From Candidula unifasciata (taxonomy: Eukaryota; Mollusca; Gastropoda; Stylommatophora; Geomitridae): DNA of 64,000 nt. The notes below the pieces were generated by a model that saw nothing but the letters and a program-made list of their open reading frames with translations, did no database searches and had not been told where the DNA came from. Made by a program: the position numbers and the translations under genes. Shown one piece after another: positions 1-13,530 of this stretch (positions are counted from its first letter, which is position 1; every line of letters begins with the position of its first letter). The stretch covers positions 124,001 to 188,000 of the forward strand of contig CAJHNH020004713.1 in assembly GCA_905116865.2 (NCBI GenBank), in the 5' to 3' direction.

Positions 1-1712
<1,712 letters not shown>

Positions 1713-1975
1713 AGATTTTTTGTTTGTTTGTTTTTTTTTTTTTTTTATCTCCAAATTAAAAATCATTGATTATGTCGTCAAAAGATATTTGGGTTAAACA
1801 ACTAGGGCATTTTTTTAGATTGTGAGAACCTGTGATGTGGTCTGATTTTGGTGTGTACACATAAGAATTCCGATCACTGAATGAGTTTGTGCACAGAGCT
1901 GAGATTATTCTAGTGTAGCTGAACCACTGATAGACAGTTTTAACTTTGGTAAAGGTAGTCCTTGAATCCAGTCCT

Positions 1976-2255
1976 CCCTGTGTGGGTTCTGGGACCCCCA
2001 TTATGGGGATAACAAGAACAGACCCACTGCCTCTCCATGTGGGTTCCAGGACTCCATTGTGGGGATAACAGGAATAGACCCACTGCCTCCCCAAATGAGT
2101 TCTGGGACCCCATTGTGGGGATAACTGGAATAGACCCACTGCCTTTCCATGTGGGGTCTGGGACCCCATTGTGGGGATAACTGGAATAGACCCATTGCCT
2201 TTCCATGTGAGTTGCGTGGCTCCATTGTTGGTGAATAAATATAGACCCACTGTGT
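1976..2255 (+). repeat. Minisatellite made of the family-B head, 5 units of about 56 bp
   Basis: Five tandem units of the type tgtgggttccaggacyccattgtggggataacaggaatagacccactgcct (read in two halves: tgtgggttcc...ccattgtggg and gataac...gacccactg). The same sequence forms the 5' end of the dispersed family-B copies at 7705, 46295 and 52505. Confidence 0.85.
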
Positions 2256-2267
2256 CATAGGAGTCAG

Positions 2268-2430
2268 CATATAAGGCTTATAGGGTTAGACCTATATTTT
2301 ATATACCAATCGGCACTCGGTGAGTGATGTGGTCATCATCATCATGCCAACTGCCTTTACTTCCCAGGGCTGTACTTGGTACCTACTTAAGGCTGGGTCG
2401 AATTTTGAGCCAAAGTCATTTTTGAAGAAA
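2268..2430 (-). mobile_element. SINE family A, partial copy
   Basis: Matches the other family-A copies through accaatcggcactcggtgag, tgcctttacttcccagg and ttaaggctgggtcg. It lacks the tRNA-like head. On the - strand the element would read head to tail. Confidence 0.7.
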
Positions 2431-3099
2431 AAAAAACAGTCTGGCTCTGTCAGGACCAAAAACTATGACAGTAAAACTATAGAGTGTATGTTTAATGACT
2501 GTAGAACTTTTGAAATGAATATTTGTTCATCATAATTAAAATTTGTCTATAGCATCATGTTTCGAGTTGAATGTAACCGTTAGTTTAGAATATCACTGCT
2601 ATTTACCAATGTTTTAGTAATTGATCTTAGCTTTTATGGTGTTAATGAAGAAAGAGTAGATTTGGCTAAGCATGTGTTTTTTAACGGTGGCAGGAATTTG
2701 AAAGTGATTGTTCAACAATTTATATAATTTTCTGATTCTCAAGCGCCTCAGCCTGATACTGTTAGAAATTTAACCAATAGAAACAGTTGTGAATAGAGCT
2801 GTAATGTGGAAAACAGCACCCAAAATAGGGCATACTATAGTAGTATATATTGTGTTAACTCCACAGACGGCAATTACAAAAATAGAAGCAGCAATATTTT
2901 TTATTAAAAATACACCTTATATAAACTAAAAAGTCCAACCTCTGAAGCCCCTCAGGGCAAAAGAAATACAGTGAGTCTCAAAAACCCAAGAAGGAAAAAA
3001 ATTAATATACATGCCAATAATATCTCAGGGTCATGGGAAACGTTGCAGACAGCAGGTTAGGCTAGGAGGGTTTTGCTTGTTGGTTGAGGGCCTATTCTT

Positions 3100-3425
3100 C
3101 ATTTGGAGATGTCCCCATGTAGGTTCAGGAGCCCCGTTTTTTTTTTTTTTTGGGGGGGGGGGTAGGGGGGGGGGGTGTATAGACCAATTGCCCCCAAACA
3201 AGCATGTCCTAAAAAGTTATTAAACAGGGATGTTTGCTTTTAAGTCAGAGTTCCTCACCGTGAAAGGTAAGAAACCAACAGTCTGTATACAGATATGCAT
3301 GCAGAACTCACGTTCTGGTACAAGACGAAAGTTCAGAAGTGGACGAACAATAAGAACTTTCCGCCAGAGCTTACACCCGGTGAACACAGAGAAGAGGAAA
3401 AAGATCTGGAGATAAGACAAAAGAA
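3100..3425 (+). mobile_element. Family-B repeat (GAA-tailed), with poly-T/poly-G insert
   Basis: Recognised by ccccatgtaggttcaggagc at the head, aagcatgtcctaaaaagtta in the middle, gaaaccaacagtctgtatac and aactttccgccagagcttac, ending gaagaggaaaaag. A T12G9 tract interrupts the head at 3138-3175. Confidence 0.75.
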
Positions 3426-3488
3426 AAAGAGAAGATACTTGTATTTGTTTCTTACGACTTTATTTTAACATTGTATGCTCCCACCCCA

Positions 3489-3596
<108 letters not shown>

Positions 3597-3699
3597 ACAA
3601 CAGCTGAGCAAAATACATATGGGAAATAATTAGTGTGTTCTCTAGAATTTATCAGTTAGCAAAATTCCCTGTCACTGTCTTATTGACCACCATAACTAG

Positions 3700-3850
3700 G
3701 ATGTTTCTCAGCGTGGCTTCCAGGGCCCTGTTGGGGAAGGACGGTGGACCCACTGACCCTAGTAAGCGTGTCGTAAAAGTCAATTAATTAGGACTTTGCT
3801 TACATCAGATATCTTTGGCTGAAAGACCTAGATCTCGCAGTCTGTTCTTA
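3700..3850 (+). mobile_element. Family-B repeat, degraded copy
   Basis: ccagggccctgttggggaag, ggacccactgaccctagtaa and gcgtgtcgtaaaagtc match the family-B head and middle. The 3' part is diverged. Confidence 0.5.
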
Positions 3851-3929
3851 ACCATAACACAACCTGCCAAATGCTCTTTTAGGGTAAACGAAAAACAAGA
3901 ATTAGGATATATATATCCTTTGCGAAGAC

Positions 3930-4600
3930 AGAAGTAATGGTGGTATCAAAGAAACAAATTATTCCTAAATGTGTAATAAAAGTCAATGGTGTTATTTTAA
4001 GACAAGTACAGAAATTTAAGTATCTGGGCACATAGATAACATCAGAAGATGCATAACTGAAATAAGAAACAGAATTGGACAGGCAAAAACTGCATTTTAT
4101 AAAATGAAAAACATCTTGTGCAATATATCCTTGTCATTGAGAGTTACAAAAAGAATTCTTGCTTGCTACATACATCCAGTTTTAACATATGGATGTGAAT
4201 CCTGGACAATCGGTAAGCAGGCCAAACAATTTTTAGAGGCCTCAGAGATGTGGTTTTACAGAAGAATGTTTAGAATACCTTGGACAGCTAAAAAGAGCAA
4301 CCAAGAGGTTTTAAAAGAGGCGGGAGCCCGAAGACAACTTATCACTGACATCAGAAGGAGACAGTCATCATTTTTCGGCCATGTTATGAGAAGAGGGAAA
4401 ATAGAACATGTTGTCACCACTGGAAAGATCTGTGAAAGGAGGGATAGAGGAAGACAACGAGAGAAGATGCTTGACAGTCTTGTTGCATGGCATGGAGGTG
4501 TGTCGGCACACGAACTGATACATGCTGCAGGAGATCTCGGATTATGGAGAGGCATGATCGCCCACGCCAGTCGGCAAGGCACCTGATGATGATGATGATA
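3930..4600 (+). mobile_element. LINE remnant, C-terminal part of reverse transcriptase ORF
   Basis: Broken non-LTR retrotransposon. The frame at 3930-4030 (KTEVMVVSKK...FKYLGT) stops at TAG 4032, then an open frame from 4104 to 4586 gives YIHPVLTYGCESWTIGK, MWFYRRMFRIPWTAKKSNQ and FFGHVMRRGKIEHVVTTGK, the usual tail of LINE proteins after the RT core. The copy ends in a (TGA)n tail at 4584-4600. Other copies of this 3' end lie at 16780, 30094 and 39300. Confidence 0.85.
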
Positions 4601-4800
4601 TCCTTTGCCCATCTTCGTGTTGGTTGATATGACCAAAATATTTCGGCTTCCATGACATGATGCTGTTTATTAGCCAATCTTCCTTGATGTTCACATATTT
4701 TAAAATGTATTTCTCTTCTTCTTTGTCCCTGATATTCTGAAAAAAAATTTCTGTAGCATTTAAGCTCGAAAGTACATAGTGTCTACATAACCTAATCAAA
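4600..4800 (-). mobile_element. LINE remnant, C-terminal fragment
   Basis: On the - strand the sequence reads VNIKEDWLINSIMSWKPKYF and GHINQHEDGQR, matching the LINE C-terminal fragments at 13110-13500 and 28770-28930 (NIKETWLINSILSRKLGYFG type). Head-to-head with the + strand LINE piece just upstream. Confidence 0.65.
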
Positions 4801-4889
4801 TGATGCTCTGATTATGCGAAAATAATCAATTTGACAGTCTCTGCTATTCCTTACCCAGACAGGACTCCTCGCTACAATTATAACTTCTG

Positions 4890-5160
4890 AGTTAAGTTGA
4901 GTCAAGAATTGACATTACAGCACTCGGGGCATTCCCATGCATGCTCCGTCCTTATCTTCAGCAGCCAGCACAGAGTTCCAATACTGGTGGTACCGGTCAA
5001 AATATGGTTATATGTCCGTCTTGCCTTTTCTCTGAGTGTAGTGAGCCGGCCAGACCCTCTGGTTACACCCAGATGCCTCATTCTCTCCAGGCCATAATAA
5101 TCTTCTGTCTCTACTGATTCCCTTGCTTGTTTCCAAAGGGCCTTTGCCACATTTATAATT
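4890..5160 (-). mobile_element. Unidentified coding repeat with RTEHAWxCPxC ending, copy 1
   Basis: The - strand frame 5150-4902 reads [35 protein letters not shown] and [17 protein letters not shown]. The same frame is conserved at 36405-36680 (+) and, more weakly, at 26395-26595 (-). A pentanucleotide-like tail (AACTC type) follows the stop. Probably the C-terminus of a transposon protein, but I do not recognise the family. Confidence 0.6.
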
Positions 5161-5329
5161 TATTTAGAGGTTGACTTTGATATTCGGTATTACCCAGTCC
5201 GTTTGCCATTCAGGATGAGATTATCAATTGATTAGGGGTGATCAAACCTTAAGGTCATCGCCCACCCACACCAGAGTACATGTTACTTCGTCACAATTTT
5301 GTGTTGCCCCCATATAACTGTGCTATACA

Positions 5330-5520
5330 GCCTGGTTCAATCCCAGCTGCGAGCCTTGTGCCTTGCGTTTGTTTCGACAGTGGTATCGAGAAGCCGACCG
5401 TCCAGAAAGGCAATGGCAAACTACTGGACGTAAATTTGCCTTAAAAAAAACCACAACAGCCAAAAATGCTGGGTTTGGTTCTGCAATGTATTGTAAAGGA
5501 TACGGGGTTTCTGGGATGTA
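5330..5520 (+). mobile_element. SINE family D, partial
   Basis: B-box-like ggttcaatcccagctgcg, then gtttcgacagtggtatcgag, aagccgaccgtccagaaagg and caatggcaaactactggacg. The same order is found on the - strand at 25010-25250, where the tRNA-like head is intact. Confidence 0.7.
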
Positions 5521-5639
5521 TTCCTATTTGGTTGTCATTATTGAATGTCGTTCCTACAGACTGATGTCCTGGGGGGGGAAAAATGAACCCAAAAACCCTT
5601 CAGGAATCACTATCGGCGACTCGGTCACCCACTAGCTCG

Positions 5640-6320
5640 CCGATATACGACTTCGTCGCCAGTCGGGACAGTATTTGGGTCTGTCTCCTTTGATCGCTTC
5701 TACACATTTCATGGTTCTTGGTGGCATGCAATGCTAAGCCAGTTTTTTATGGCGCACAGAACCTAGTCACAATTATAACCTTAAGCTCTCGTTTCGGGGA
5801 TGCTGGTTTAATGTGACATTTGTTCCCCCCAGCAAAGCACCTACCCACCTCCAGGGATCAACGCGAGGGACTGCGATGTTTCGCTAAAAGAGATATCTTG
5901 GGGTAGGTGGGTTGAGCGGGAGTGTGAAGAAGATAACACAGACTAATCTATATATGAAGGGGATGGATTACACGCCATTATAAATTACACGCCATGATAA
6001 AAGATACGCTAGCTTGTAAGACTAGCTGGAGTTCCTCTGCACCACTTAAGAATAAAGGGAAAGAAAGGAAGATTAGAGTAGAATTAGAGTAGGATGAAGG
6101 TGAAGAAGTCGAGGAAGAAGAAAAAAGATAATAATTATTATTACCTTATAATGTGACATGCACAACACAAATGCCGTATAAGATTTAAAGACATGGAATA
6201 AGTATAACTTATTCTGCCTTCATTAGCCAAATCGGCATCAGTTTCTAGAATGTAAAGACAATGTTCGCTCAGTAAAAGTGTCCGACAGGCACAACAGTAA
6301 ATAACTTACACGATTTTAAA
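5640..6320. other. Unassigned stretch
   Basis: No exon or repeat family recognised, apart from a short direct repeat (attacacgccattataa / attacacgccatgataa) at about 5968-6003. Confidence 0.4.

Positions 6321-6321
<1 letters not shown>

Positions 6322-6417
<96 letters not shown>
6322..6417 (+). repeat. (AT)n(AG)n compound microsatellite
   Basis: About 34 AT units directly followed by about 13 AG units. Confidence 0.97.
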
Positions 6418-7700
6418 TGAGGGAGGGAGACAGAGCGTCTGTAGCGACACTAACAGGGGCACTGAACGGGATGTTAATAGCTCTCTTGGTTTATGTAAAA
6501 TCAAAGGCTCCACCTAACAGTTTGCACCACCTTAAAAGTGTCCAAAAAAAAATAAAACGGGACCTGTCGACTTTTTGACCTATAGGCTACTCGTGTGATA
6601 AGAAAGTTTACAACCAACGTTAGAAAAAAAAACGTGTTGAGTTTGTTGCGTTTTGGGGCCGTAAAGGGGTTAGTGGCTTAGTGCACTGAAGTTCCGCGGT
6701 TCATTCGTTAGTGGCTGGAGGTTCTCTCACCCACCACCATTTCCACTGCAGATATAAAAAAAAAAAAACACCCGTTGAACTGGTGATTGGTTCTGTATCT
6801 CCGGCGGGTTTTTAATCTGCTCATGATTTGCTGTAAACCGTGAGGCGTTGGCAGTCTTGTCAGCATACTGTCTGTCACGTATGTGCCCTTACCCGCGCAA
6901 GACTACAGGTTAGGCTCGGTTGGTACTTCTGCTCTGCGTTCGGTTTCGTATGCTCAGGTCAGACCGTCAGGTGCGCTGCCGCTATGAACTCGCATGTCAG
7001 CTGCCGGTCCTTCAGGGTTCCCCGCAGCTTACTCTGTACACTTTGCTTTTGGGACCGGGTTTCTTTTAGTAGTTGTAGGTAGAGTGGACAGGTCTGCGGA
7101 ATATGCTCAAGCGTTTGTTGTCCCGTCTGGCATGCACACTGTGTGTGTGTGTGGGGGGGGGGGGGGGCTGCACAGTATTTGGCACTGTCTTTTTTTAGTT
7201 ACCACAATAACGTCACGGGACCATTCAAATAATTTCGAGGTTGGTAAGATAAGGATTTTCCAGCTGTACTTTTTTGAAGTTGTAAGGGGTATATGGAATC
7301 TCCCCCTCTTCGACAGTCAAGACTGATTAAGATTTTTTGTGTGGGTCTTTCGGATGTCAGAGCGGTAGGCCTTTAGACAACAGCCCAATGGCGACAAATC
7401 GATCGATCGATGTCACATGTACTGCCAATCTTTGTTCAGTGTTTCCCATGTGGAATTCTTGCCTCCCATTTTAAAGCGTAGAGTGCCAGACCTATTGTCC
7501 CGTTAGAAACATCATGAAAGACGAATTACTAAGGATTTACTGAAATCGGCCGTGTTGAGCCTTGCAATGATGCTAGATTCTGCGAGTATACCGCGGCCTA
7601 CCTGCAAACCTCAGCACAGTCTGCCAACCGCCCTAGTAAGGATGGGCGGAGAAGAAGAAGAAGATTTAACTGTTATTCTAAACTTTGATTCCTTTATCTT
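6418..7700. other. Unassigned stretch
   Basis: Short open frames at 6840-7326 have no recognisable domain. A degraded tRNA-like segment may lie at about 6670-6760 (gttagtggcttagtgcactg, ttccgcggttcattcg). A G-run lies near 7150. Confidence 0.3.
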
Positions 7701-7704
7701 GTTT

Positions 7705-7995
7705 CACAGTCCCCCTGTGGGTTCCAGGGCCCTGTTATAGGGAAAACAAGAATGGACCCAATGCCTACCCAAAAGTTGTTGTAAGAGTCGACTAATTAGG
7801 GCTTCCTTCAAAGTCGGAGTGCATCTGCCTGAGAGGCAAGCAACCAACGGTCTGCATACAAATGTCAGATCTGTCAAACGGATGAACATTCAGAGCTCAA
7901 GTTCTGGAGCAGGACTGCAGTCCAGAAGTGAACGAACAACCAGAACTTTCCGTTAGAGTTTACAGCTTGTGAACGCAAAGAAGAAATTTCAGTTT
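7705..7995 (+). mobile_element. Family-B repeat, nearly complete
   Basis: Head ccctgtgggttccagggccc, then ggacccaatgcctacccaaa, gtaagagtcgactaattagg, gcatctgcctgagaggcaag, caaccaacggtctgcatac, aagttctggagcaggactgc, ccagaactttccgttagag and end gaacgcaaagaagaa. One of the best copies of the family. Confidence 0.85.
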
Positions 7996-8254
7996 CCTTA
8001 TGCTTATCCTTATTCTTTGTATATAATTTAGAATTGGTTCAGCGTTGACTTTTCTCTTTTGACTTCATTCCTGATTTTTATCTCTTCGGGTCGCACAGGC
8101 AGCCTTTCTTAGACATGGTTGCTAGTTTTCTTTTCTACCTTTGATTTGTCTATTCTTTTCTCATCATCACTGTTTCTTAAAACCAAATAGAATGACTTGT
8201 ATTACGTAATAACACATTTTGAATGATTTCATGTTTCATATGTTGATGTGTCTT

Positions 8255-8410
8255 CTTCGCGTTCACAGGCTGTAAACTCCGACGGCAAGTCTGATTGTTC
8301 ATCCAGTTATGGGCTTTGGTCACGTTCCAGGAGTTGACTGTTGCGTGCATGTCCGTTTTACAGATCTAGCTTATTTAAGTACAGACTGTTGGCTCCCCGA
8401 CTTTGAAGAA
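8255..8410 (-). mobile_element. Family-B repeat, 3' half
   Basis: Reverse copy: cttcttcgcgttcacaggct, gtaaactccgacggcaagtc, gtccgttttacagatct and cagactgttggctccccgac. Confidence 0.75.
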
Positions 8411-8889
8411 AGTATGTTGACGTAAACTCTGTGGTAATGCGCCCAGTGGCACAGCAAGCTCCGATGGCACCCGGTGCGGAAAATTCTTGTAACCACCCCC
8501 CCCCCCCCCCCCCCCCCCCAGAGATATGTATGTCTATTTTTTTTATCAATACATTTTCTTGTCATTTCATCAAACCCCCCCCCCTTTTTTTCCCCTCTGT
8601 TTTTTTTTAAAAAATCCGCTCTGATAGGGTTTCGAATGCATGACTCTCAGACTGCAAGGCAAACATCTGTACTGATTTTGTCTATTTTTCTTAAAGACAA
8701 TTGTTGCTACAGCTCGCGACGCCATTAGTAATGGCATTACCTCAGTCTATTCGCCCCGTTGATATATTTTAATTTTCCTAGTTAAATTGATCTCTCTCAT
8801 CTACTTAAGCAAAAAGGCATTGCATCACTGCGGGTTAACCAAAAAAAAAAAAAAAAAACGCGACTAAACCTGTCAAACACGTAGAAGCG

Positions 8890-9159
8890 TGCCTTTCCTT
8901 GCTCACTACCGAGCTTGCTTACAAACAAAGGATAATTCCATCGACACGTTACAGCAGACGTGAGAGGAGAGATTGCCCGCCATCTTGGCCTACTTGTGCA
9001 GCCATTGACCCGCAAGAAGCAAAAAGACAAAAGTGGGCAGGCCGCTCCACTCAGATATACACTTTACTCTTTCAGGAAAGCAGTTTGCCATGCTGTTCCT
9101 TATCTGGGTTTCTATGCAGTGCAGAGAATCGCCAGTGGATTTATTCTTTGCGCAATCAG
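8890..9159 (+). other. Candidate non-coding first exon upstream of E78
   Basis: Relatively repeat-free stretch ending in a near-perfect donor, caatcag|gtaaga (GT at 9160). It contains cccgccatcttggcc near 8978-8992, the reverse complement of the YY1 consensus (AAGATGGCGGC), which is often found just downstream of transcription starts. Exon 1 of E78 begins at an acceptor (15908) and so needs an upstream exon; this is the best candidate seen. No direct evidence of transcription. Confidence 0.3.
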
Positions 9160-9439
9160 GTAAGATTTCTAACTGCATGTCGAGCAAAGAGAGAAACATA
9201 TGGGTTCAAATCAGCTGTTCTGTGACTACCGCGGTGGTAGCAGTATTACTGTTAATGTGTAGCTGCACCGGCAGATTGATTGCACGCAACTCATGTTTAC
9301 TGGTTTGTTCTTTATGGTTTAATAATTACAATTTGTTTATTAGCTATAATATTATCTCGGTGAAGTCAGAAACGAAAACACTCTATGTGCATACATCATC
9401 ATCATCATTTGCTCATACCTCTCGGTGCATTTTCTGCGT

Positions 9440-9600
9440 AGTGCCATAGGGGGTGATTTTTTAAGGACTGTTTTTGGTTAGTACCAGCATCTTTTTTAGG
9501 ATTCTGTGTGGTGAGCACTGGCACCATTTGTAAGCACCCTTTGTTGTGAGTATCCACACTTCTTTAAGACTATTTGTGGTGAGAAAAAGGCCCCCAGGGG
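9440..9600 (+). repeat. Degraded tandem repeat of about 45 bp, block 1
   Basis: Recurring tgtggtgagyaccrgcaccwttt units (for example gtgtggtgagcactggcacc and ttgttgtgagtatccacac). The same motif recurs at 14635-14775 (tgtggtaagtaccggcacc). Confidence 0.5.
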
Positions 9601-10960
9601 GAATCTGTCAGGCACCCCCACCCCACCAAAAGATACGATATCCCATGTTAACTGCATTTCTCCTCATATACAGGTCTGCATGTGCTCAGGTGGCATGAAA
9701 CATCTGACATGCAACCATGGGGACACTCTTTATTTTTATGCATTGTTTCATTGTTGTATATTGTTTTCTCTTGATGTTTGCTGTTGGTTTGTTCTCCCTA
9801 AAATTTCTTGTATTTCCCTTTGATTAGTGATTTGATTTCTGGTAATGACGATTAATGGGTGTGTTGTTTCTCTTTTGTTCCATTCTTTGCAAGTATGTCC
9901 CAGGATCCATTGCAGAATGATTTGATTTTTTTTCTGAGAGTTGATTTTGCTGGCATGTCAGTTCTCTTTCCTTGTTGTCATGGATCTCTTAGTCACTTGG
10001 AGGACTGACATGCAGTTACACGTGAAAACAATTTTGCTGTCTTATAATTTTTCTTTCCTCAAGCTGCTTAGTTACATCAACAACAGTTTGTTGAGAGTTT
10101 CCCGGAGGCACATGACCTTTTTATTGTCCCATTTTGCAGTGTTTTTGATGGCAGTTTGTAAGATTTATCACAGTCATGAAACTGTTCAGAAATATCTTGA
10201 CCTTCACTTTCCGCTTTAAAACAATCAAGACAGTATCCCATAGCATCAGGAATATTCCCTAAACTGTTTCAACCTTGCCGGACTTCACGGTCAACCGCTA
10301 TTATCAAAACACTCGTTTATGTGCAGTCAACATGGAAGCTCACCCCAAACAAAATCGTAACAATTTTCTCTAGGCGCAATTCTCCTACCGAATTGTTTCC
10401 CTTAAAAAAATGTAGAGAAATGAATGGACCTAACGGTTTCGCCTATATTTTTTGTAAAAATCTCAATTTTGGCGACCAAGTGCCCAAAGTTACAATCGCA
10501 AGGGATGCGACCATGATAGCCATGTGTAAACATCGGCGAATCGCATACGGTGCGATCATGGTAGTCAATAGGTTAAAAATCCACATGGTAATGACTTGCA
10601 TGCCACTACCATCCATACAAACTCTGCTGTTTAGAAAATATTTTTTTTTTAAATGTACGTATCCATTCACACAGTGTGGTACAGCTTGCCTGACATGATC
10701 CTTAATAAGCCAGATATTGTTAGTCTTTTCCCTGCTAGGAATCAGTTATTATCTGTGGTTGTGTTTTGTCCATGAACTGTACTATCTTTTGCAATTTGTG
10801 GTTTCCATAAACTTTGATATCTAGAATTGTTTCATGCAGCTTTAAAACAGATCTTTCTGAACTGTATTTGCTTCTTTCAGTTGTGTAACAGGCTTTCTCC
10901 TGGTTTAGAGCTGCTTCTTTCAGTTGTGTAACCTCCTGGTTTCTTTCAGTTGTGAGGGTG
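9600..10960. other. Unassigned AT-rich stretch
   Basis: No exon or known repeat. The open frames at 9941-10219 and 10321-10698 show no domain. A near-repeat gcgaccatgatagcca / gcgatcatggtagtca occurs at about 10507 and 10551. Confidence 0.35.
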
Positions 10961-10964
10961 CCAG

Positions 10965-11180
10965 GGCCTTAATTTTTTTTTTGTACCAGGGGGGGGAAAG
11001 GGGGGGGAGAATAGATTGGGTGGAAGGGCCTTAATTTTTTTTTTTTTTAGGGGGGGGGGGGGGGGGGGTGGGGGTGGAGAATATAGACCTGTATTGTATA
11101 GACTGACCCCTAAAATCATGTCATAACGACAAATAATTAGGTTTTAGCTGAAATTGGACATGTTGGACTGAAAGATGCAG
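10965..11180 (+). repeat. Duplicated poly-T/poly-G block with degraded family-B middle
   Basis: gggccttaatttttttt followed by long G runs occurs twice (10975 and 11026). Then atcatgtcataacgacaaat aattagg resembles the family-B middle. Confidence 0.45.
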
Positions 11181-11194
11181 ATATTACAGTTTAT

Positions 11195-11852
11195 TTCTTC
11201 TAAGCTGTATTAGTACAGTGTTCTAAGCTGTATTAGTATAGTGTTTTAAGCTGTAATAGTATAGTGTTCTAAGCTTTATTAGTATAATGTTCTAAACCCT
11301 ATTAGTATAGTGTTTTAAACTGTATTGGTATAGTGTTCTAAGCTGTATTGGTATAATGTTCTAAGCTGTATTGTTTCAGTGTTCTAAGCAGTATTGGTAT
11401 AATGTTCTAAGCTATATTGTTTCAGTGTTCTAAGCTGTATTGGTATAATGTTCTAAGCTGTATTGTTTCAGTGTTCTAAGCTGTATTGGTATAATGTTCT
11501 AAGCTGTTTTAGTATTAGGATAGTGTTCTAAGCTGTATTAGTATAGTATTCTAATATGTATCAGTATAGTGTTATGAGCTGTATTGGTATAGTGTTCTAA
11601 GCTGTATTGGTATAGTGTTCTAAGCTGTATTAGTATAGTGTCCTAAGCTGTATTAGTATAGTGTCCTAAGCTGTATTAGTATAGTGTCCTAAGCTGTATT
11701 AGTATAGTGTTCTAAGCTGTATTGGTATAGTGTTCTAAGCTGTATTGGTATAGTGTTCTAAGCTGTATTAGTATAGTGTTCTAAGCTGTATTGGTATAGT
11801 GCTCTAAGCTGTATTGGTATAGTGTCCTAAGCTGTATTAGTATAGTGTTGTT
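11195..11852 (+). repeat. Minisatellite, 23-bp unit, about 28 copies
   Basis: Unit gttctaagctgtattagtat agt, with variants in ttagtata/ttggtata/ttgtttca. Blocks of identical variants alternate, consistent with unequal exchange. Confidence 0.95.
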
Positions 11853-12234
11853 TGTGGCTCAGTGCCTTAGGTGAATATATGTTTCACAGTTCCATGACGC
11901 TATTGTTCTAGCGTTAGATTTCTGCACCAGTTTATTTAGGATGCTGGTATAATTTGAATTTCATTACACTGGAACCCACAACAGAAAAGGCAGACCAAAA
12001 AACACATAAAAAGAACAAGAGAGTGAAATGAAAATGATGGAGATGACACAGGGTGAGCTGCATGCAAAAGCAAAGGATAGGACAACCTGGTGTGAGTTGG
12101 TGGATGGCTGAGGCTCCATTGAGGGATAAAGGGCAGCAGCTGGTTATCTGGTTTAGTGCTAGTGCCTGCTTTGGCTGATTTGCAAACCCTATGTCTTTTT
12201 CTGGTTTGTTGCAGTGGAATGGGAGCTACTGCAG

Positions 12235-12955
12235 TCTGTTTATATGATACTGACATACAAGGAGCAGTAGAAATTGTTATATGATACTGACATACAAGGG
12301 GCAGTAGAAATTGTTTTATGATACTGACATACAAGGGGCAGTAGAAATTGTTTTATGATACTGACATACAAGGAGCAGTAGAAATTGTTATATGATACTG
12401 ACATACAAGGGGCAGTAGAAATTGTTTTATGATACTGACATACAAGGGGCAGTAGAAATTGTTTTATGATACTGACATACAAGCAGGGCAGTAGAAATTG
12501 TTATATGATACTGACATACAAGGGGCAGTAGAAATTCCGTTATCCCATATGATACTGACATACAAGGGGCAGTAGAAATTGTTATCTGATACTGAGATAC
12601 AAGGGCCAGTAGAAATTGTTATATGATACTGACATACAAGGGGCAGTAGACCCCCTCCAATTGTTATATGATACTGACATACAAGGGTTCTTTTCTTTAA
12701 GAAATTGTTATATGTAACTGACATACAAGGGGCAGTAGATATTGTTTTATGATACTGACATACAAGGGGCAGAAGAAATTGTTATATGTAACTGACATAC
12801 AAGGGGCAGTAGATATTGTTTTTTATGATACTGACATACAAGGGCAGAATTTCTTTCAGTGTGTCATGTGTAAACTGACCCATACAAATTTTCAGAAGAA
12901 AATTGTCCTCATGTGTATACTGACATACAAGGGGCAGTAGATATTGTAGTTCTGG
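12235..12955 (+). repeat. Minisatellite, 37-bp unit, about 19 copies
   Basis: Unit made of tatgatactgacatacaag and gggcagtagaaattgtt. Later units are diverged and spaced by unique bits (12840-12920). The open frames on the - strand (CQYHITISTAP) are artefacts. Confidence 0.95.
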
Positions 12956-13109
12956 ATGCTTGGAAAACAAGCAGGGCACCAGTAGGAATGACTACTGGGT
13001 GTATATTGTCTGATTTTACAGATTCTTAATCTGAAAATTAATTTATGACCCTGACTTAACATTCATAGTTGATGTAGTACCTTACAGTTGCAGTGCTAAT
13101 AATTGCTCT

Positions 13110-13530
13110 GCATTTTGAGTAGTCTACATATCCATCAGGCCACTTCCATTTATTTTAGCATTCTGTGCTGATCCGTCTGGATACATTAGTCATCATGTCC
13201 TTTACATAACATCACTCTCTTGACGGCACACCTGAAAGTCTCTCTTTCTCTAGCCAACTCTCCAGCCCTATGTGCTTTCATGGCCAATACATTTTCACTG
13301 TTCTGTATCCACATTTGCGGCGGTTGACCTCTGCCTTATTTTCCACAAACTGCACTCTCCATAACCGTTCTCTTCAGACCACCACGGCGCTTGACAGGTC
13401 CAAAATACCCCAGCTTTCTGGAGAGGATGCTGTTTATGAGCCAGGTCTCCTTGATGTTCAGATCATGCAGGATGTGCACATTTGTCTTCTTTTTCATCTA
13501 CGGTATTCTGAGAAATTTTTTTCAGCATTT
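13110..13530 (-). mobile_element. LINE remnant, C-terminal end with stop
   Basis: On the - strand: NIKETWLINSILSRKLGYFG, VKRRGGLKRTVMESAVCGK, and near the end ELARERETFRCAVKR then LCKGHDD and a stop, the usual end of a LINE ORF2 product. One in-frame stop interrupts the middle. Confidence 0.8.

Noticed and set aside
9033..9449. 138-aa open frame with a hydrophobic stretch
   Set aside because: It crosses a likely splice donor, has no recognised domain and no supporting junctions.
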